Notes: a model not told the origin generated them from the letters alone. Shown: positions 9,933-18,670, counted from the stretch's first letter. The stretch is 64,000 bases of DNA from an uncultured Acetatifactor sp. (GCA_934433135.1 CAKRZO010000007.1:94382-158381); one strand, 5' to 3'. Program-made: numbers and translations.

Positions 9933-9986
9933 TTTCCCCACAGAAGGAAAGATGTGAAATCTACTCTTCTGCAGGGAAATTTTTTT
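9933..9986 (+). terminator. Intrinsic terminator of rpmB
   Basis: TTTCCCCACAGAAG and CTTCTGCAGGGAAA pair with two mismatches around a 17-18-base loop, followed by a T7 run. Confidence 0.85.
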
Positions 9987-10017
9987 GCCTCAATTTTTAA
10001 ATCCGTAAAATAACAGT

Positions 10018-10161
10018 TCAGTCCGTAAAACAATAATATCCTGCAAAGAGGAGCAGCCCGATGACAATCATGCCGATAAAACGGCTGTGAATGATGATCA
10101 TGAGCAGCATTCCTGCTGCCAGAAAAAAAGAAATCAGCCCGATGATTTTTTTATAATTCAT
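10018..10161 (-). CDS. Small hydrophobic membrane protein, 47 residues
   Basis: A short reading frame starting ATG AAT TAT AAA AAA and ending TTT ACG GAC TGA. It encodes two closely spaced hydrophobic segments (about residues 6-22 and 29-43) separated by IHSRF, so it is predicted to be a two-pass or hairpin membrane peptide. The ribosome site (GGGCGG, 8 bases before ATG) is modest. It is the gene following gerW on the same strand, with the 17-bp repeat tract between them. I recognise no family. It is too short for most gene callers, so whether it is translated is open. Confidence 0.6.
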   Translation of the reverse strand: MNYKKIIGLISFFLAAGMLLMIIIHSRFIGMIVIGLLLFAGYYCFTD

Positions 10162-10189
10162 AAACAGCACCGCCCATCTGCAGGATAGT

Positions 10190-10266
10190 TTTATATCTTA
10201 AGGATATTTATATCTTAAGGATATTTATATCTTAAGGATATTTATATCTTAAGGATATTTATATCC
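10190..10266. repeat. 17-bp tandem repeat, about 4.5 copies
   Basis: Four exact copies of TTTATATCTTAAGGATA and a partial fifth lie end to end. Each unit contains ATATC and GATAT arms around TTAAG, so single units are near-palindromic and the array can fold into several alternative small hairpins. It lies between gerW and the 47-residue gene. Exact identity of all copies suggests recent expansion by slippage. Confidence 0.95.
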
Positions 10267-10342
10267 TTATTTTATGCGGTTTTCCATCTTATGTTGCCAC
10301 TCTTTATGCGGCTTATCTTGTTGCAGCTTATTTTCCTGCGTC

Positions 10343-10774
10343 CTACTCTTCTTTTTCGGAGTCTTCCTTTTCGGGAAAAGCAATCTCTCTAGCCTCTTCA
10401 TCCGTAACGGTTTGACCATCGGAGGTACTTTTCTTCTGTGTAAAACGGTCTAACAGATCCGGCACCATATCGATGATCTTATTGACCGTATTCTGGTTCT
10501 TGATATTTACAAGACGTGCAGAACCGTTTTTGAGAACCAGAATCGCACTCGGCGTCATCTTTCCGCCCATTCCGCCCGCTCCTTGGGAAGAACCTTTCTG
10601 ATTGTTGTTGCCGGCGCCTGCGCCGATGCCGAAGCTGACATCCACTAAGGGCAGAATGATGGTATCTCCGATCTGCGTGGGCTCTCCCACTACCGTTTTG
10701 GTGGATAATACGGTATCCATTCCTTTTAACAAGGCATCCACAACTCCCTGAACCTGATTTTCTTTATCAGCCAT
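10343..10774 (-). CDS. gerW: GerW family sporulation protein (YtfJ)
   Basis: A 143-residue member of the GerW/YtfJ family, a spore protein first tied to germination in Bacillus. The conserved core is seen: GDTIILPLVDVSFGIGAGAG, a glycine-rich stretch GAGGMGGKMTPSAILVL, and a C-terminal region ending in charged residues. It starts with AGGAGG at a proper distance, and its first codons overlap the stop of the upstream DUF2953 gene by 8 bases, so the two are translationally coupled. Presence argues for a spore-forming host. Confidence 0.9.
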   Translation of the reverse strand: MADKENQVQGVVDALLKGMDTVLSTKTVVGEPTQIGDTIILPLVDVSFGIGAGAGNNNQKGSSQGAGGMGGKMTPSAILVLKNGSARLVNIKNQNTVNKIIDMVPDLLDRFTQKKSTSDGQTVTDEEAREIAFPEKEDSEKEE

Positions 10775-11519
10775 TTTTTCTTCCTCCTACTTTACGTCCT
10801 TTTAATAATTTCATCAGATCCGGATCCAGCAAAATCCGTAATCCGTGGTGCAGCACCGCAAAAGGAAAGATGCGTCCTTTTATCCATAGCTGCGCCTGCA
10901 GAATCCGGTTTTCAAAATCCGGTTCGACGGTTAGGAAATTTCCGGCAACGGGAGAAAACATTCCGTAAATACCCATCAGATAACCTGTGGTATCCGGCTG
11001 ACCCGTTCCGAAAGTAAGGCTTCCTTTTCCCGACTTCGGAAAAATCTCTTTTCCTATTTTTAAGATTCGATACATGACCCTGCGAAAAAGCGGAATATAG
11101 GATCGGATTTCCCGGTAAAGCTTCAGAAATTTTTGCTTTTTTTCTTCTTTGCTTTCCTTTCCGGCTTTTTCTTTCGGATTTTTTTTCTCTTTTTTTCCTT
11201 CTTTTTTCTTCGCTTCTTCTTTCTGCTGTTTGTCTTTGGAAGCCGGCAGGGAAAAACAAAGAAGCTTGATTTTTACGCCGTTTTCAAAAGGATATGCCGC
11301 TTCTATGCGAACCAGTCCGAAAGGCAGGCTGACCTTAAGGCTTCCTTCCGGTCTCTTCTTCTCTGCTTCTTTCTTTTCGTTTCCCTCTTCCTTCCCTTTT
11401 TCGTCTTCTTCGACTCCTGCTTTTGTATCGCATTGAAAGGAAAGACGGTAAAACACGGGAATGCTAAGAATCAGCACAACCAGCAGTATCGGCAGGAGCA
11501 ACAAAAACAAAATCAGCAT
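10767..11519 (-). CDS. DUF2953 domain protein
   Basis: 250 residues: an N-terminal membrane helix (LILFLLLLPILLVVLILSI), a long lysine/glutamate-rich low-complexity stretch at about 75-125 (many KKEEK-type repeats, poly-purine on the coding strand), then a globular part with the DUF2953-like GKGSLTFGTGQPDTTGYLMGIYG. The family is of unknown function and is commonly found next to gerW in Firmicutes, as here. It overlaps both neighbours by a few bases and so belongs to one tight operon. The charged region creates long shadow frames on the opposite strand that are not genes. Confidence 0.82.
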   Translation of the reverse strand: MLILFLLLLPILLVVLILSIPVFYRLSFQCDTKAGVEEDEKGKEEGNEKKEAEKKRPEGSLKVSLPFGLVRIEAAYPFENGVKIKLLCFSLPASKDKQQKEEAKKKEGKKEKKNPKEKAGKESKEEKKQKFLKLYREIRSYIPLFRRVMYRILKIGKEIFPKSGKGSLTFGTGQPDTTGYLMGIYGMFSPVAGNFLTVEPDFENRILQAQLWIKGRIFPFAVLHHGLRILLDPDLMKLLKGRKVGGRKNG

Positions 11520-11836
11520 AAAAGATATTCCTTCAGCATACAGTTACCGGTCTTAAGATAACATTCCAAAGCAATCTGACATACCAGCCCGACCGCTTCG
11601 TCTCTGTCATCGGCAATTCCTATGATAAAGGGCGGATTCTTCCGATAATAGGATTTCTCCAGAAGACTGCTTTCATACAGATCCAGCTGGTCAAAGCCGT
11701 TGCGGGACAAGGTAATCAGGCAGACATCCGCTTTCGCCGGGTGATGCAAAAGCTGTTTTTTGATCCTGCCAAGCCTTTTATCATCCATATTTTTCCCAAG
11801 ATACAGGGAAGAATAATACTCGGGACTACCGGCCAT
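11513..11836 (-). CDS. Conserved hypothetical protein of the gerW operon, 107 residues
   Basis: A soluble, mixed-charge protein with SPEYYSSLYLGKNMDDKRLGRIKKQL at the N-terminus and VCLITLSRNGFDQLDLYES in the middle. I do not recognise a domain. No membrane segment or signal peptide is evident. It overlaps the DUF2953 start by 7 bases and follows the NUDIX gene by 28 bases, so it is transcribed with them. An AAAGGA site lies upstream. Gene position suggests a link to the sporulation-type operon, but nothing in the sequence gives a function. Confidence 0.75.
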   Translation of the reverse strand: MAGSPEYYSSLYLGKNMDDKRLGRIKKQLLHHPAKADVCLITLSRNGFDQLDLYESSLLEKSYYRKNPPFIIGIADDRDEAVGLVCQIALECYLKTGNCMLKEYLLC

Positions 11837-11864
11837 TATGCAATCATTCCTTTCCGAATCTCCC

Positions 11865-12320
11865 TTAGCAATACCGGCCGCCGATACCCCAAAGGTTATT
11901 CTTTTTTAATTCCAGATATTCATTGTATGCTTTTTCCAGAATCTGTTTTTCATTGGCAAACTTTAAAAGATGATATGCTTCATGATACTTGTAAAAACCG
12001 GAATCTACAAAAAATTCCTCTTTTTGTGGTTTGCTGTAATAACTGTCCGCCATCATAAGGTACCAGTGGACTTCTTTTGTCACCTGATCTTCCGGAACCG
12101 TAAAAGAATATTCACTTTTTCCGATATATCTGACAATAGAAGCTTTGGCGCCGGTTTCTTCCAGAACTTCCCGCAGGGCAGTCTCTTTAAAAGCCTCTCC
12201 CTCTTCCACGGTTCCCTTCGGCAGAACCCAGCCTTCGTACTTATTCCTGTAATTTTTGTACAAAAGTAAAATCTTTCCGCGAAAAATTACCACACCGCCA
12301 CAGCTTGTTGCTTCAATCAT
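11865..12320 (-). CDS. NUDIX hydrolase
   Basis: A 151-residue NUDIX pyrophosphatase acting on some nucleoside-diphosphate-linked compound. The full NUDIX box is visible: G36, E42, then R50-E51 and E54-E55 with G57 (GTVEEGEAFKETALREVLEE). The N-terminal SCGGVVIFRGKILLLYKN is the family's first beta-strand pair. AGGAGG is well spaced before the ATG. It heads the operon leading to gerW and has its own promoter upstream. The substrate cannot be predicted. The family members closest in layout are often diadenosine-polyphosphate or dNTP hydrolases. Confidence 0.9.
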   Translation of the reverse strand: MIEATSCGGVVIFRGKILLLYKNYRNKYEGWVLPKGTVEEGEAFKETALREVLEETGAKASIVRYIGKSEYSFTVPEDQVTKEVHWYLMMADSYYSKPQKEEFFVDSGFYKYHEAYHLLKFANEKQILEKAYNEYLELKKNNLWGIGGRYC

Positions 12321-12365
12321 TGCAATTCCTCCTGAATTGGTGTGTCACAAATCTGACCTAGTAAC

Positions 12366-12394
12366 AGTATAGTCTAAAAAGAAACAGATGGCAA
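12366..12394 (-). promoter_or_regulatory. Promoter of the NUDIX-gerW operon
   Basis: -35 TTGCCA, a 17-bp spacer, and -10 TATACT, about 45 bp before the NUDIX start codon. Confidence 0.6.
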
Positions 12395-12418
12395 CCCATT
12401 TTTTGAAATTTGTACAGT

Positions 12419-12576
12419 ACAGTTCACTCGTACGTTTATGCAGGCAGATTTCATGCTCGCATGAGAAGCTGCCTGTGTAAATGTACGAAGGGAGCGCCAA
12501 GTTAATGAGCAAAAGTAGCTGCGAAGCAGCGAAAAGCACTGCAAGTGCGATTTTGCGAATGGCGCGTGTGAACTGT
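12419..12576. repeat. MITE-like palindromic intergenic element
   Basis: About 158 bp bounded by ACAGTTCAC and its inverse GTGAACTGT. Inside is a long imperfect palindrome (TCGTACGTTTA...CAGGCAG pairing with CTGCCTG...TAAATGTACGA) whose loop is itself a perfect TCATGC/GCATGA hairpin. Two more small hairpins follow (GCTGCGAAGCAGC and GCACTGCAAGTGC). A second partial copy of the CAGGCAG...ATGAGAAG stretch follows at about 12585-12613. The right end, GCGAATGGCGCGTGTGAACTGTTAC, recurs at 38789-38813 and in degenerate form at two other sites. It encodes no protein, so it would depend on a transposase elsewhere if mobile. Confidence 0.75.
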
Positions 12577-12615
12577 TACTTCTCGCAGGCAGATTCCATG
12601 CTCGAATGAGAAGTC

Positions 12616-15018
12616 CTACTCCACTCCTCTTTTTTCATGCCCGGTTGTAAAGGTGTTTTCCGGAAAAAGTTTTTTCGAATTTTGCAAAAGCGCCGGATTT
12701 TCAAAGGCGGAAAGAATCCGCAGCATTTCTTCCGGGCTTTCCAGTGTAAAATCAAGACGCGGAAAACGGAGAACGGAAGAAGCTCGAGAGCGGGCGGCTT
12801 CCTTTTCAAAGGTCGAATGCAAGGAAAGCGGAACCGAGTTATAAATTGTGTTCAGGCAGTGGCTGCAGTTTCCTACTACCGGGAACTTTTTATGCATTCG
12901 GTCTTCCAGATAACCGTAAAAGGCAGGATCCTTGCCGGAGCCGCGGCACTCTCCCATGGTTTTTCGGATACAGTTGGCGGTAATCATTACCGGCAGGTAT
13001 CCGTAAAACAACTTTTCTGCGGGAATCCGTTTCCCGAGACTGTTTTGTTCTGCAGCATTTAGCTCCAGAGGAAGACAGAAAGAAGAAATCTTATCCTGCC
13101 AGAAGGCTTCCGCCTGTGGATTAAAGAGGTAGAAACCGTAGTCTGCCGCAATAAGCCCTTTGTATTCGATGTCTTGCAGGTAAGCATAACCGTCCAAAGA
13201 GCGAACCATACAGCCGTCAAATGTTTTATCGGAAAGAATTTCCTTAAGCTGTCGGCAGAAAGCTTCGTCCATGCTGCGAAGAACCGGCGGGAGTGCAACA
13301 AAAAGTTCCGTGCGACAGGGTGAAGTGTCCGCTTGCGGATTTCGGCCCGTTTTCCGATCCAAAATTCCGGAAAGGCGGGAAAGAACCGGCTCTTTATGAC
13401 TGAGCAAAAGATCGCTTTCCAGGTAGATCCGCTTCGGCATCCGGCATTTTCCGCAAAGAATCTGTTCTGCCAATGCTTTGAACTGCGGAAAGGTACAGAC
13501 CCGGATGGTAAGAGTCCTGTCGATACCGGGAGTAAGCGTTTGGCCTTTTTTTTCGGAAGAAAGGATAAGGGGTTCTTCGGTTGATTTTGTTGCGACAGCA
13601 ACCTTTTCCGGCGAAACTCTTTCCGTAAAGGCAAGGCCGTTTTGCGCCATCAGGCGGTTTTCCAGTTCACGGAAGGTTTCCCGTCTGAGTTCGTTCATGG
13701 ATTTGACGGGGAGAAAACCGTCTCCTTCCAGGGTGACGGAAAAATCGGTTATGGAAAAAAGACTGTCTCCCGTCCTGGTAAACTGCTTGCGTACCGCCTG
13801 TTCGGTAAGAGGTTGCTTTTGGGCAGGCAGGATGACAGAACCGACTCCTGCGGCATACACTTTTCCGGTGGTACTGGCTTCGTTTTGCTTGTTTTGGGCA
13901 ATTGCCGTGCTTATTTTGCCTGTTTTGCCGGACCGGCCCGGTACTTCGGAAAAATCTGTCCCGACAAGAAATTCCGCAGGGGATCCGACTTTCAGGCTTA
14001 CACTCGCCGAAACCGGAATACGGGGTTTGTTCAGGATGTATTTTTCCCGGATCTGCGCAAGGTAGGATTCCTTAACGGCATTATAAGCCGGATTTTTAAG
14101 CGTGACCATATCGGCGCCGTTATGTTTAAAATAATATCCGCTCTGCATGCCGCTGCGGATATACAGGCCGGAAAGCGCTTCCAGGTCTTCCGGCAAAACC
14201 CGGTAATCGGCTTTGTCTTCCAGAGAATGGTACAGATCAATGTATTTCCGGTATAAGGCAGTGACGCCTGCAGCATATTCCGGCTTTTTCATCCGTCCTT
14301 CGATTTTAAAGGAATCGATTCCGGCCTCAATCAGCTGCGGAAGAAACTCAATGGTGCACATGTCTTTCAGACTTAAGGGATAGCAGGGCTTACTGCATCT
14401 GCCGCTTAGACCGACCTGATAAGGGAGCCGACAGGGCTGGGCACAACGTCCGCGGTTGCCGCTTCGTCCGCCGATCATACTGCTGAAAAGACATTGACCG
14501 GAATAACAGTAACACATAGCGCCGTGAATAAAGGTTTCGATTTCCAGTCCGGTCTTCTGCTTCATTTGTCGGATTTCCGAAAGACTCAATTCTCTTGCAG
14601 GGACAACCCGACATACGCCGAGTTCTTTTAAATAACCGGCGCCTCTGCTTCCGGTAATCGTCATCTGGGTACTGGCATGAAGGGGAAGAAGAGGGAAATG
14701 TTTTTTTAAATAAGACAAAACACCGGTATCCTGAACGATCACACCGTCCAGACCGGCTTCGTATAAAGGACGGATATCTTCGTACAATTCCGGAAACTCC
14801 TGTTCCTTTAAAAGAATATTTACGGTTAGATACACCCGCCTTCCCAGAATATGGGCATAGCGAATGCAGGAAATTATGGTTTCCGTGTCAAAATTATCGG
14901 CATAGGCACGGGCGCTGAAACGGTTCCCGCCCAGGTAAACCGCATCCGCTCCGGCATGAATGGCGCCGTAAAAACCTTCCGCATTACCGGCCGGAGCCAG
15001 AAGTTCTATATTTTTCAT
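12616..15018 (-). CDS. U32 family peptidase / rRNA hydroxylase-like protein with DUF3656
   Basis: An 800-residue U32 protein. Members include collagenase-like peptidases and RlhA, which hydroxylates a 23S rRNA cytidine, so the annotated peptidase activity is uncertain. The N-terminal LLAPAGNAEGFYGAIHAGADAVYLGG and the U32 signature ETFIHGAMCYCYSGQC (about 165-180) are clear, followed by GNRGRCAQPCRLPY with further cysteines that may hold a cluster. A long central insert (about 380-520) fits DUF3656, and a C-terminal part contains GNCSHCLNTIYNSVPLSL. It starts at an ATG with GTGAGG upstream, downstream of zapA but separated from it by a terminator. Confidence 0.85.
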   Translation of the reverse strand: MKNIELLAPAGNAEGFYGAIHAGADAVYLGGNRFSARAYADNFDTETIISCIRYAHILGRRVYLTVNILLKEQEFPELYEDIRPLYEAGLDGVIVQDTGVLSYLKKHFPLLPLHASTQMTITGSRGAGYLKELGVCRVVPARELSLSEIRQMKQKTGLEIETFIHGAMCYCYSGQCLFSSMIGGRSGNRGRCAQPCRLPYQVGLSGRCSKPCYPLSLKDMCTIEFLPQLIEAGIDSFKIEGRMKKPEYAAGVTALYRKYIDLYHSLEDKADYRVLPEDLEALSGLYIRSGMQSGYYFKHNGADMVTLKNPAYNAVKESYLAQIREKYILNKPRIPVSASVSLKVGSPAEFLVGTDFSEVPGRSGKTGKISTAIAQNKQNEASTTGKVYAAGVGSVILPAQKQPLTEQAVRKQFTRTGDSLFSITDFSVTLEGDGFLPVKSMNELRRETFRELENRLMAQNGLAFTERVSPEKVAVATKSTEEPLILSSEKKGQTLTPGIDRTLTIRVCTFPQFKALAEQILCGKCRMPKRIYLESDLLLSHKEPVLSRLSGILDRKTGRNPQADTSPCRTELFVALPPVLRSMDEAFCRQLKEILSDKTFDGCMVRSLDGYAYLQDIEYKGLIAADYGFYLFNPQAEAFWQDKISSFCLPLELNAAEQNSLGKRIPAEKLFYGYLPVMITANCIRKTMGECRGSGKDPAFYGYLEDRMHKKFPVVGNCSHCLNTIYNSVPLSLHSTFEKEAARSRASSVLRFPRLDFTLESPEEMLRILSAFENPALLQNSKKLFPENTFTTGHEKRGVE

Positions 15019-15057
15019 ATTAACCTCACTTCTGAACGATTTTGTCGCATTATTTCC

Positions 15058-15089
15058 GGAAAAACCTCCTGTGAAACAGGAGGTTTTTT
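15058..15089 (-). terminator. Intrinsic terminator after zapA
   Basis: A perfect 12-bp stem AAAACCTCCTGT/ACAGGAGGTTTT with a GAA loop, flanked by A and T runs, so it can act on either strand. It lies between the zapA stop and the U32 gene. Confidence 0.85.
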
Positions 15090-15453
15090 AATTTCGGTGA
15101 TTGTTTCTCTGCTTTTCCTCGGAAGAAATTTTCTTCAACGCTTCCTCCAAACGCATCTGCGTGGCAATCAGTTCATGTTTTAAGTCGTAAAGTTCCTTGG
15201 CTTTTGCCTGTAATTCTTCTTCCAGTTCTGCAGCCTGGCGCTTGGATTTGAAATAATCATCTGCAATATTCAGCTGCAGCAACACGTTCTGGGTATCCAG
15301 AGGCTGCCTGCGAAAGCCTTCTACCCTGTCATATTCATTTTTTTTGTTATTTACATAAGAAGCCACTTTCTGCAGATAATCCACACTCTCATATCCGCTT
15401 AAAGTATATACCTTCCCGCCGATGATTACTTCGGTATCTGTTTTGGAAGTCAT
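15088..15453 (-). CDS. zapA: Cell division protein ZapA
   Basis: A 121-residue ZapA, which bundles FtsZ at the division ring. The N-terminal TDTEVIIGGKVYTLSGYES is the small globular head; the region DRVEGFRRQPLDTQNVLLQLNIADDYF follows; the C-terminal half (about 75-115) is a long charged coiled coil rich in E, K and L. The start has GGAAAGGAG upstream and lies 6 bases after ruvB. Confidence 0.88.
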   Translation of the reverse strand: MTSKTDTEVIIGGKVYTLSGYESVDYLQKVASYVNNKKNEYDRVEGFRRQPLDTQNVLLQLNIADDYFKSKRQAAELEEELQAKAKELYDLKHELIATQMRLEEALKKISSEEKQRNNHRN

Positions 15454-15459
15454 TGTGCG

Positions 15460-16485
15460 TTACTCCTTTCCGGTGTTCGATGTGCTGTTTGTACTTTGTC
15501 TGATGCCAAGGTGCGAAAAAGCCAGATCCGTGGCGACTCTTCCGCGGGGAGTACGATTAATGAGTCCGTTTTGAATCAGGTACGGTTCATAAACATCCTC
15601 AATGGTCCCGGCATCCTCTCCGATTGCAGCGGCCAGGGTATCCAACCCGACAGGTCCGCCCGCAAATTTTTCAATCATGGTAAGCAGCATGCTTCTGTCA
15701 ATCCGATCCAGTCCGAGCTTGTCCACTTCCAACAGATCCAGTGCTGTCCTGGCTACCTGTTCGGTAATGTGACCGTCAAATTTAACCTGGGCAAAATCCC
15801 GTACCCGTTTCAGGATCCGGTTCGCCAGACGAGGGGTGCCTCTGCTTCTTTTTGCTAATTCCAATGCGCCGGAAGGGTCGATGGAGACATCCAGAATCTT
15901 GGCGGAATGCTGGATAATGATCTGCAATTCTTCAATGGTGTAAAATTCCATATGGTAAATCATTCCGAACCGGTCACGTAAAGGTGCTGTTAAAAGCCCG
16001 GCTCTGGTTGTTGCGCCTACCAGTGTAAATTTAGGCAGTTCCAGACGAATGGAGCGGGCGGAGGAACCTTTACCGATCATAACATCAATGCAGTAATCCT
16101 CCATGGCCGGATACAACACTTCTTCCACCTGCCTGTTCAGCCGGTGAATTTCATCTATGAACAAAAGATCTCCGTCCTGAAGATTATTGAGTACGGCAGC
16201 CATTTCACCTGGCTTTTCAATTGCCGGGCCGCTGGTTACTTTCAAATGTACACCCATTTCGTTTGCAATGATTCCGGCCAGCGTGGTTTTACCAAGGCCG
16301 GGAGGACCGTAGAAAAGGACGTGATCCAGAGCCTCTCCCCGCTGTCTGGCGGCATCTATGGAGACCTTCAGGTTTTCCTTGACTTTTGCCTGACCGATAT
16401 AGTCAGACAATGTCTGGGGACGAAGGGAACCTTCTATTTTAATATCTTCATCCGTTAAGTTTGTTTCTATCACTCTCTGAGGCAT
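15460..16485 (-). CDS. ruvB: Holliday junction branch migration ATPase RuvB
   Basis: 341 residues, normal length. The AAA+ core has Walker A GPPGLGKTTLA (60-70), Walker B FIDEIHRL (about 109-116), a sensor region TRAGLLTAPLRDRFG with the arginine finger, and the winged helix with RTPRGRVAT near the C-terminus. It drives branch migration of Holliday junctions on a RuvA tetramer. ruvA lies 30 bases upstream in the same operon. Confidence 0.98.
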   Translation of the reverse strand: MPQRVIETNLTDEDIKIEGSLRPQTLSDYIGQAKVKENLKVSIDAARQRGEALDHVLFYGPPGLGKTTLAGIIANEMGVHLKVTSGPAIEKPGEMAAVLNNLQDGDLLFIDEIHRLNRQVEEVLYPAMEDYCIDVMIGKGSSARSIRLELPKFTLVGATTRAGLLTAPLRDRFGMIYHMEFYTIEELQIIIQHSAKILDVSIDPSGALELAKRSRGTPRLANRILKRVRDFAQVKFDGHITEQVARTALDLLEVDKLGLDRIDRSMLLTMIEKFAGGPVGLDTLAAAIGEDAGTIEDVYEPYLIQNGLINRTPRGRVATDLAFSHLGIRQSTNSTSNTGKE

Positions 16486-16515
16486 GATTCCTTTTACAGC
16501 TTAAGGCTGACCTTT

Positions 16516-17133
16516 CTAAAACATTTTCTTCAGTGCCGCCTTTAAAAGGGCACCGGAATCCATTTGCTCGATTCCTTCTACCGCGCTTACTGCTTTTAAG
16601 GACTCAGTTTGTCCGTAGCCTAAAGCGACCAGTGCTTCCACTGCTTCCATTTTCTGCTGTGTATCAGCGCCGGAAAGTGACGAAGGGGATGCATCTTGCC
16701 CGGTCGAAGCCGCACCAAAGGCGGTATCATCCAAAGAGATTTTACCTTTCAGATCCAGAATCAGCCGTTCCGCTGTTTTTTTGCCGATTCCGGGAGCACG
16801 GGAAATGGCTTTTACATCACCGGACAAAATGGCAAAGCGCAGACTGTCTGCATCCATGGCAGATAAAAGTGCCAGTCCGCCTTTCGGACCGATTCCGCTT
16901 ACGGTAATGCACTGCCTAAAAAGGCTGAGAGCGTCCTGGGATAGAAAACCATACAGCAAAATGGCATCTTCTCTGACACTGGTGTAAGTGTATAATTTTA
17001 CTTTTTTTCCCGGCGCAGGCAGGCGGGATGCCGTGTCTGCGGAGATTTTTATGTTATAACCTATATCATTTACATTCAGAATGACATTTTCTTCGGTGAT
17101 TTCTTCCACGATACCGTTTACAAATGCAATCAT
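16516..17133 (-). CDS. ruvA: Holliday junction DNA helicase subunit RuvA
   Basis: 205 residues with the three RuvA domains: OB fold (MIAFVNGIVEEITEENVILNVNDIGYNIKI), two helix-hairpin-helix motifs (VSGIGPKGGLALLSAM and APGIGKKTAERLILDLKGK), and a C-terminal RuvB-binding three-helix domain ALVALGYGQTES, reached through a flexible serine/alanine linker. A strong AAGGAGA precedes the ATG. It lies 12 bases after the MATE transporter gene and is likely read through from it. Confidence 0.98.
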   Translation of the reverse strand: MIAFVNGIVEEITEENVILNVNDIGYNIKISADTASRLPAPGKKVKLYTYTSVREDAILLYGFLSQDALSLFRQCITVSGIGPKGGLALLSAMDADSLRFAILSGDVKAISRAPGIGKKTAERLILDLKGKISLDDTAFGAASTGQDASPSSLSGADTQQKMEAVEALVALGYGQTESLKAVSAVEGIEQMDSGALLKAALKKMF

Positions 17134-17145
17134 TTTTTCTCCTTG

Positions 17146-18516
17146 TTATTTTGCTTTCCGCAGAAGTTTGCGATATACCACCAAAAAGCAGATAAAGTGA
17201 ATGAAAAAGGTAAGTCCCCAGCTGACCGGATAGGAAATATAGAGACATTCCAATGTATGTATCTTGCGGAAAATGGTAAAAATCCAGACAACCCGAAGTC
17301 CGCAGGCACCGGCCAAAGAAACTAAGGCCGGCATCACGGAATAGCCCATTCCGCGCAGCATACCCACCATAACATCCATCATACCGCAGAGGAAATAAGT
17401 CGTAGTAATGATACGGAGACGGATCATTCCGTAAGCAATCACATCCGCATCTTCCGCATAGAGTTTCAACAGTGTATTGCCGAAGAACGTAACGCCGTTT
17501 CCCAAAAGCAATCCCACCACCATTACAAAAAGCAGACAGGTTATCATGATTTTACCGATCCGCTTATCATTCCTGGCACCGTAATTCTGACCGGTAAAAC
17601 TGATAGCCGTCTGATGGATGGCGTTCATGGAAGTATAGACAAAGCCTTCCAGATTGGAGGCTGCGGTATTACCTGCCATAGCGACGGAACCGAAGGTATT
17701 GACGGAGGACTGAATCAGGACATTGGAGATAGAAAAAAGCGCTCCCTGAAGTCCTGCCGGAATGCCGATTTCCATCATTTTTAAGAGTTTGCTTCCGGTA
17801 ATATGAAGTTCCGATAAAATCACACGATAAGCTCCTTCGGATTTTACCAGGCATCGAAGGACCAAAAAAGCACTGATGCATTGGCTGATATCGGTAGCAA
17901 GTGCAACACCTGCCACACTTAAGTTACAGACAAGCACGAAAAACAGATTCAGCACCACGTTAATCACGCCGGCCATGGATAAATAATATAATGGTCTTTT
18001 GGTGTCGCCGATTGCTCTTAAGATGGCGCTTCCGAAATTGTACAGCATGACTACCGGCATGCCGGCAAAATAAATCCGCATATATAAAACCGCATCCGAA
18101 ATCACATCTTCCGGAGTGTCCATCAGTCTTAATAACGGTCCTGAAAGAGAAATTCCGAGAACAAGCAGAATCAGTCCGCCGCATAAAGCGGTCATGATAG
18201 CCGTATGAACCACTTCGCTAAGATCCTTCTGTTTCCCGGCGCCGTAAAATCTGGCAACGAGAACATTTGTACCGACCGACAGACCCATAAAAACATTTAT
18301 GAGCAGGTTAATAAGGGAACTGGTGGAACCTACGGCAGCCAGCGCACTATGCCCGACAAAACGACCTACTACGATAATATCCGCGGCATTGAATAACAGC
18401 TGCAGAACGCCGGACAACATTAAAGGAAAGGTATAAATCAGGATCTTGGGAAGAAGAGCGCCTTCACACATATCCATTTCGTATTTTTTCGTTTGCTTTC
18501 CGGTACCTGCTTCCAT
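17146..18516 (-). CDS. MATE family efflux transporter
   Basis: A 456-residue multidrug and toxin extrusion protein with about 12 membrane helices in two MatE repeats (about 20-190 and 240-420). It uses a sodium or proton gradient to export organic cations or drugs; the substrate cannot be inferred. Typical stretches are LPLMLSGVLQLLFNAADIIVVGRFVG and GSVAMAGNTAASNLEGFVYTS. AAGGAG precedes the chosen ATG. It heads the run into ruvA and ruvB, although the function is unrelated. A second MATE gene in the window is only distantly similar. Confidence 0.92.
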   Translation of the reverse strand: MEAGTGKQTKKYEMDMCEGALLPKILIYTFPLMLSGVLQLLFNAADIIVVGRFVGHSALAAVGSTSSLINLLINVFMGLSVGTNVLVARFYGAGKQKDLSEVVHTAIMTALCGGLILLVLGISLSGPLLRLMDTPEDVISDAVLYMRIYFAGMPVVMLYNFGSAILRAIGDTKRPLYYLSMAGVINVVLNLFFVLVCNLSVAGVALATDISQCISAFLVLRCLVKSEGAYRVILSELHITGSKLLKMMEIGIPAGLQGALFSISNVLIQSSVNTFGSVAMAGNTAASNLEGFVYTSMNAIHQTAISFTGQNYGARNDKRIGKIMITCLLFVMVVGLLLGNGVTFFGNTLLKLYAEDADVIAYGMIRLRIITTTYFLCGMMDVMVGMLRGMGYSVMPALVSLAGACGLRVVWIFTIFRKIHTLECLYISYPVSWGLTFFIHFICFLVVYRKLLRKAK

Positions 18517-18670
18517 AATTGGTAAAAACTCCTTGCTTTTCTCGAAATCTGACCTATTCTAACAGTGCAGACTTGCAGTTTATAAACAGAATAAGCATAC
18601 CACATTCCCGGAAAGAAGTCAAAAAGAAGATGCAGAATCTCCGGAAAGATCTTTTCAGACGGCTTTTTGA

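Noticed and set aside
11133..11561. Phenylalanine-rich plus-strand frames opposite DUF2953
   Set aside because: Produced by the lysine/glutamate-rich coding stretch read backwards.
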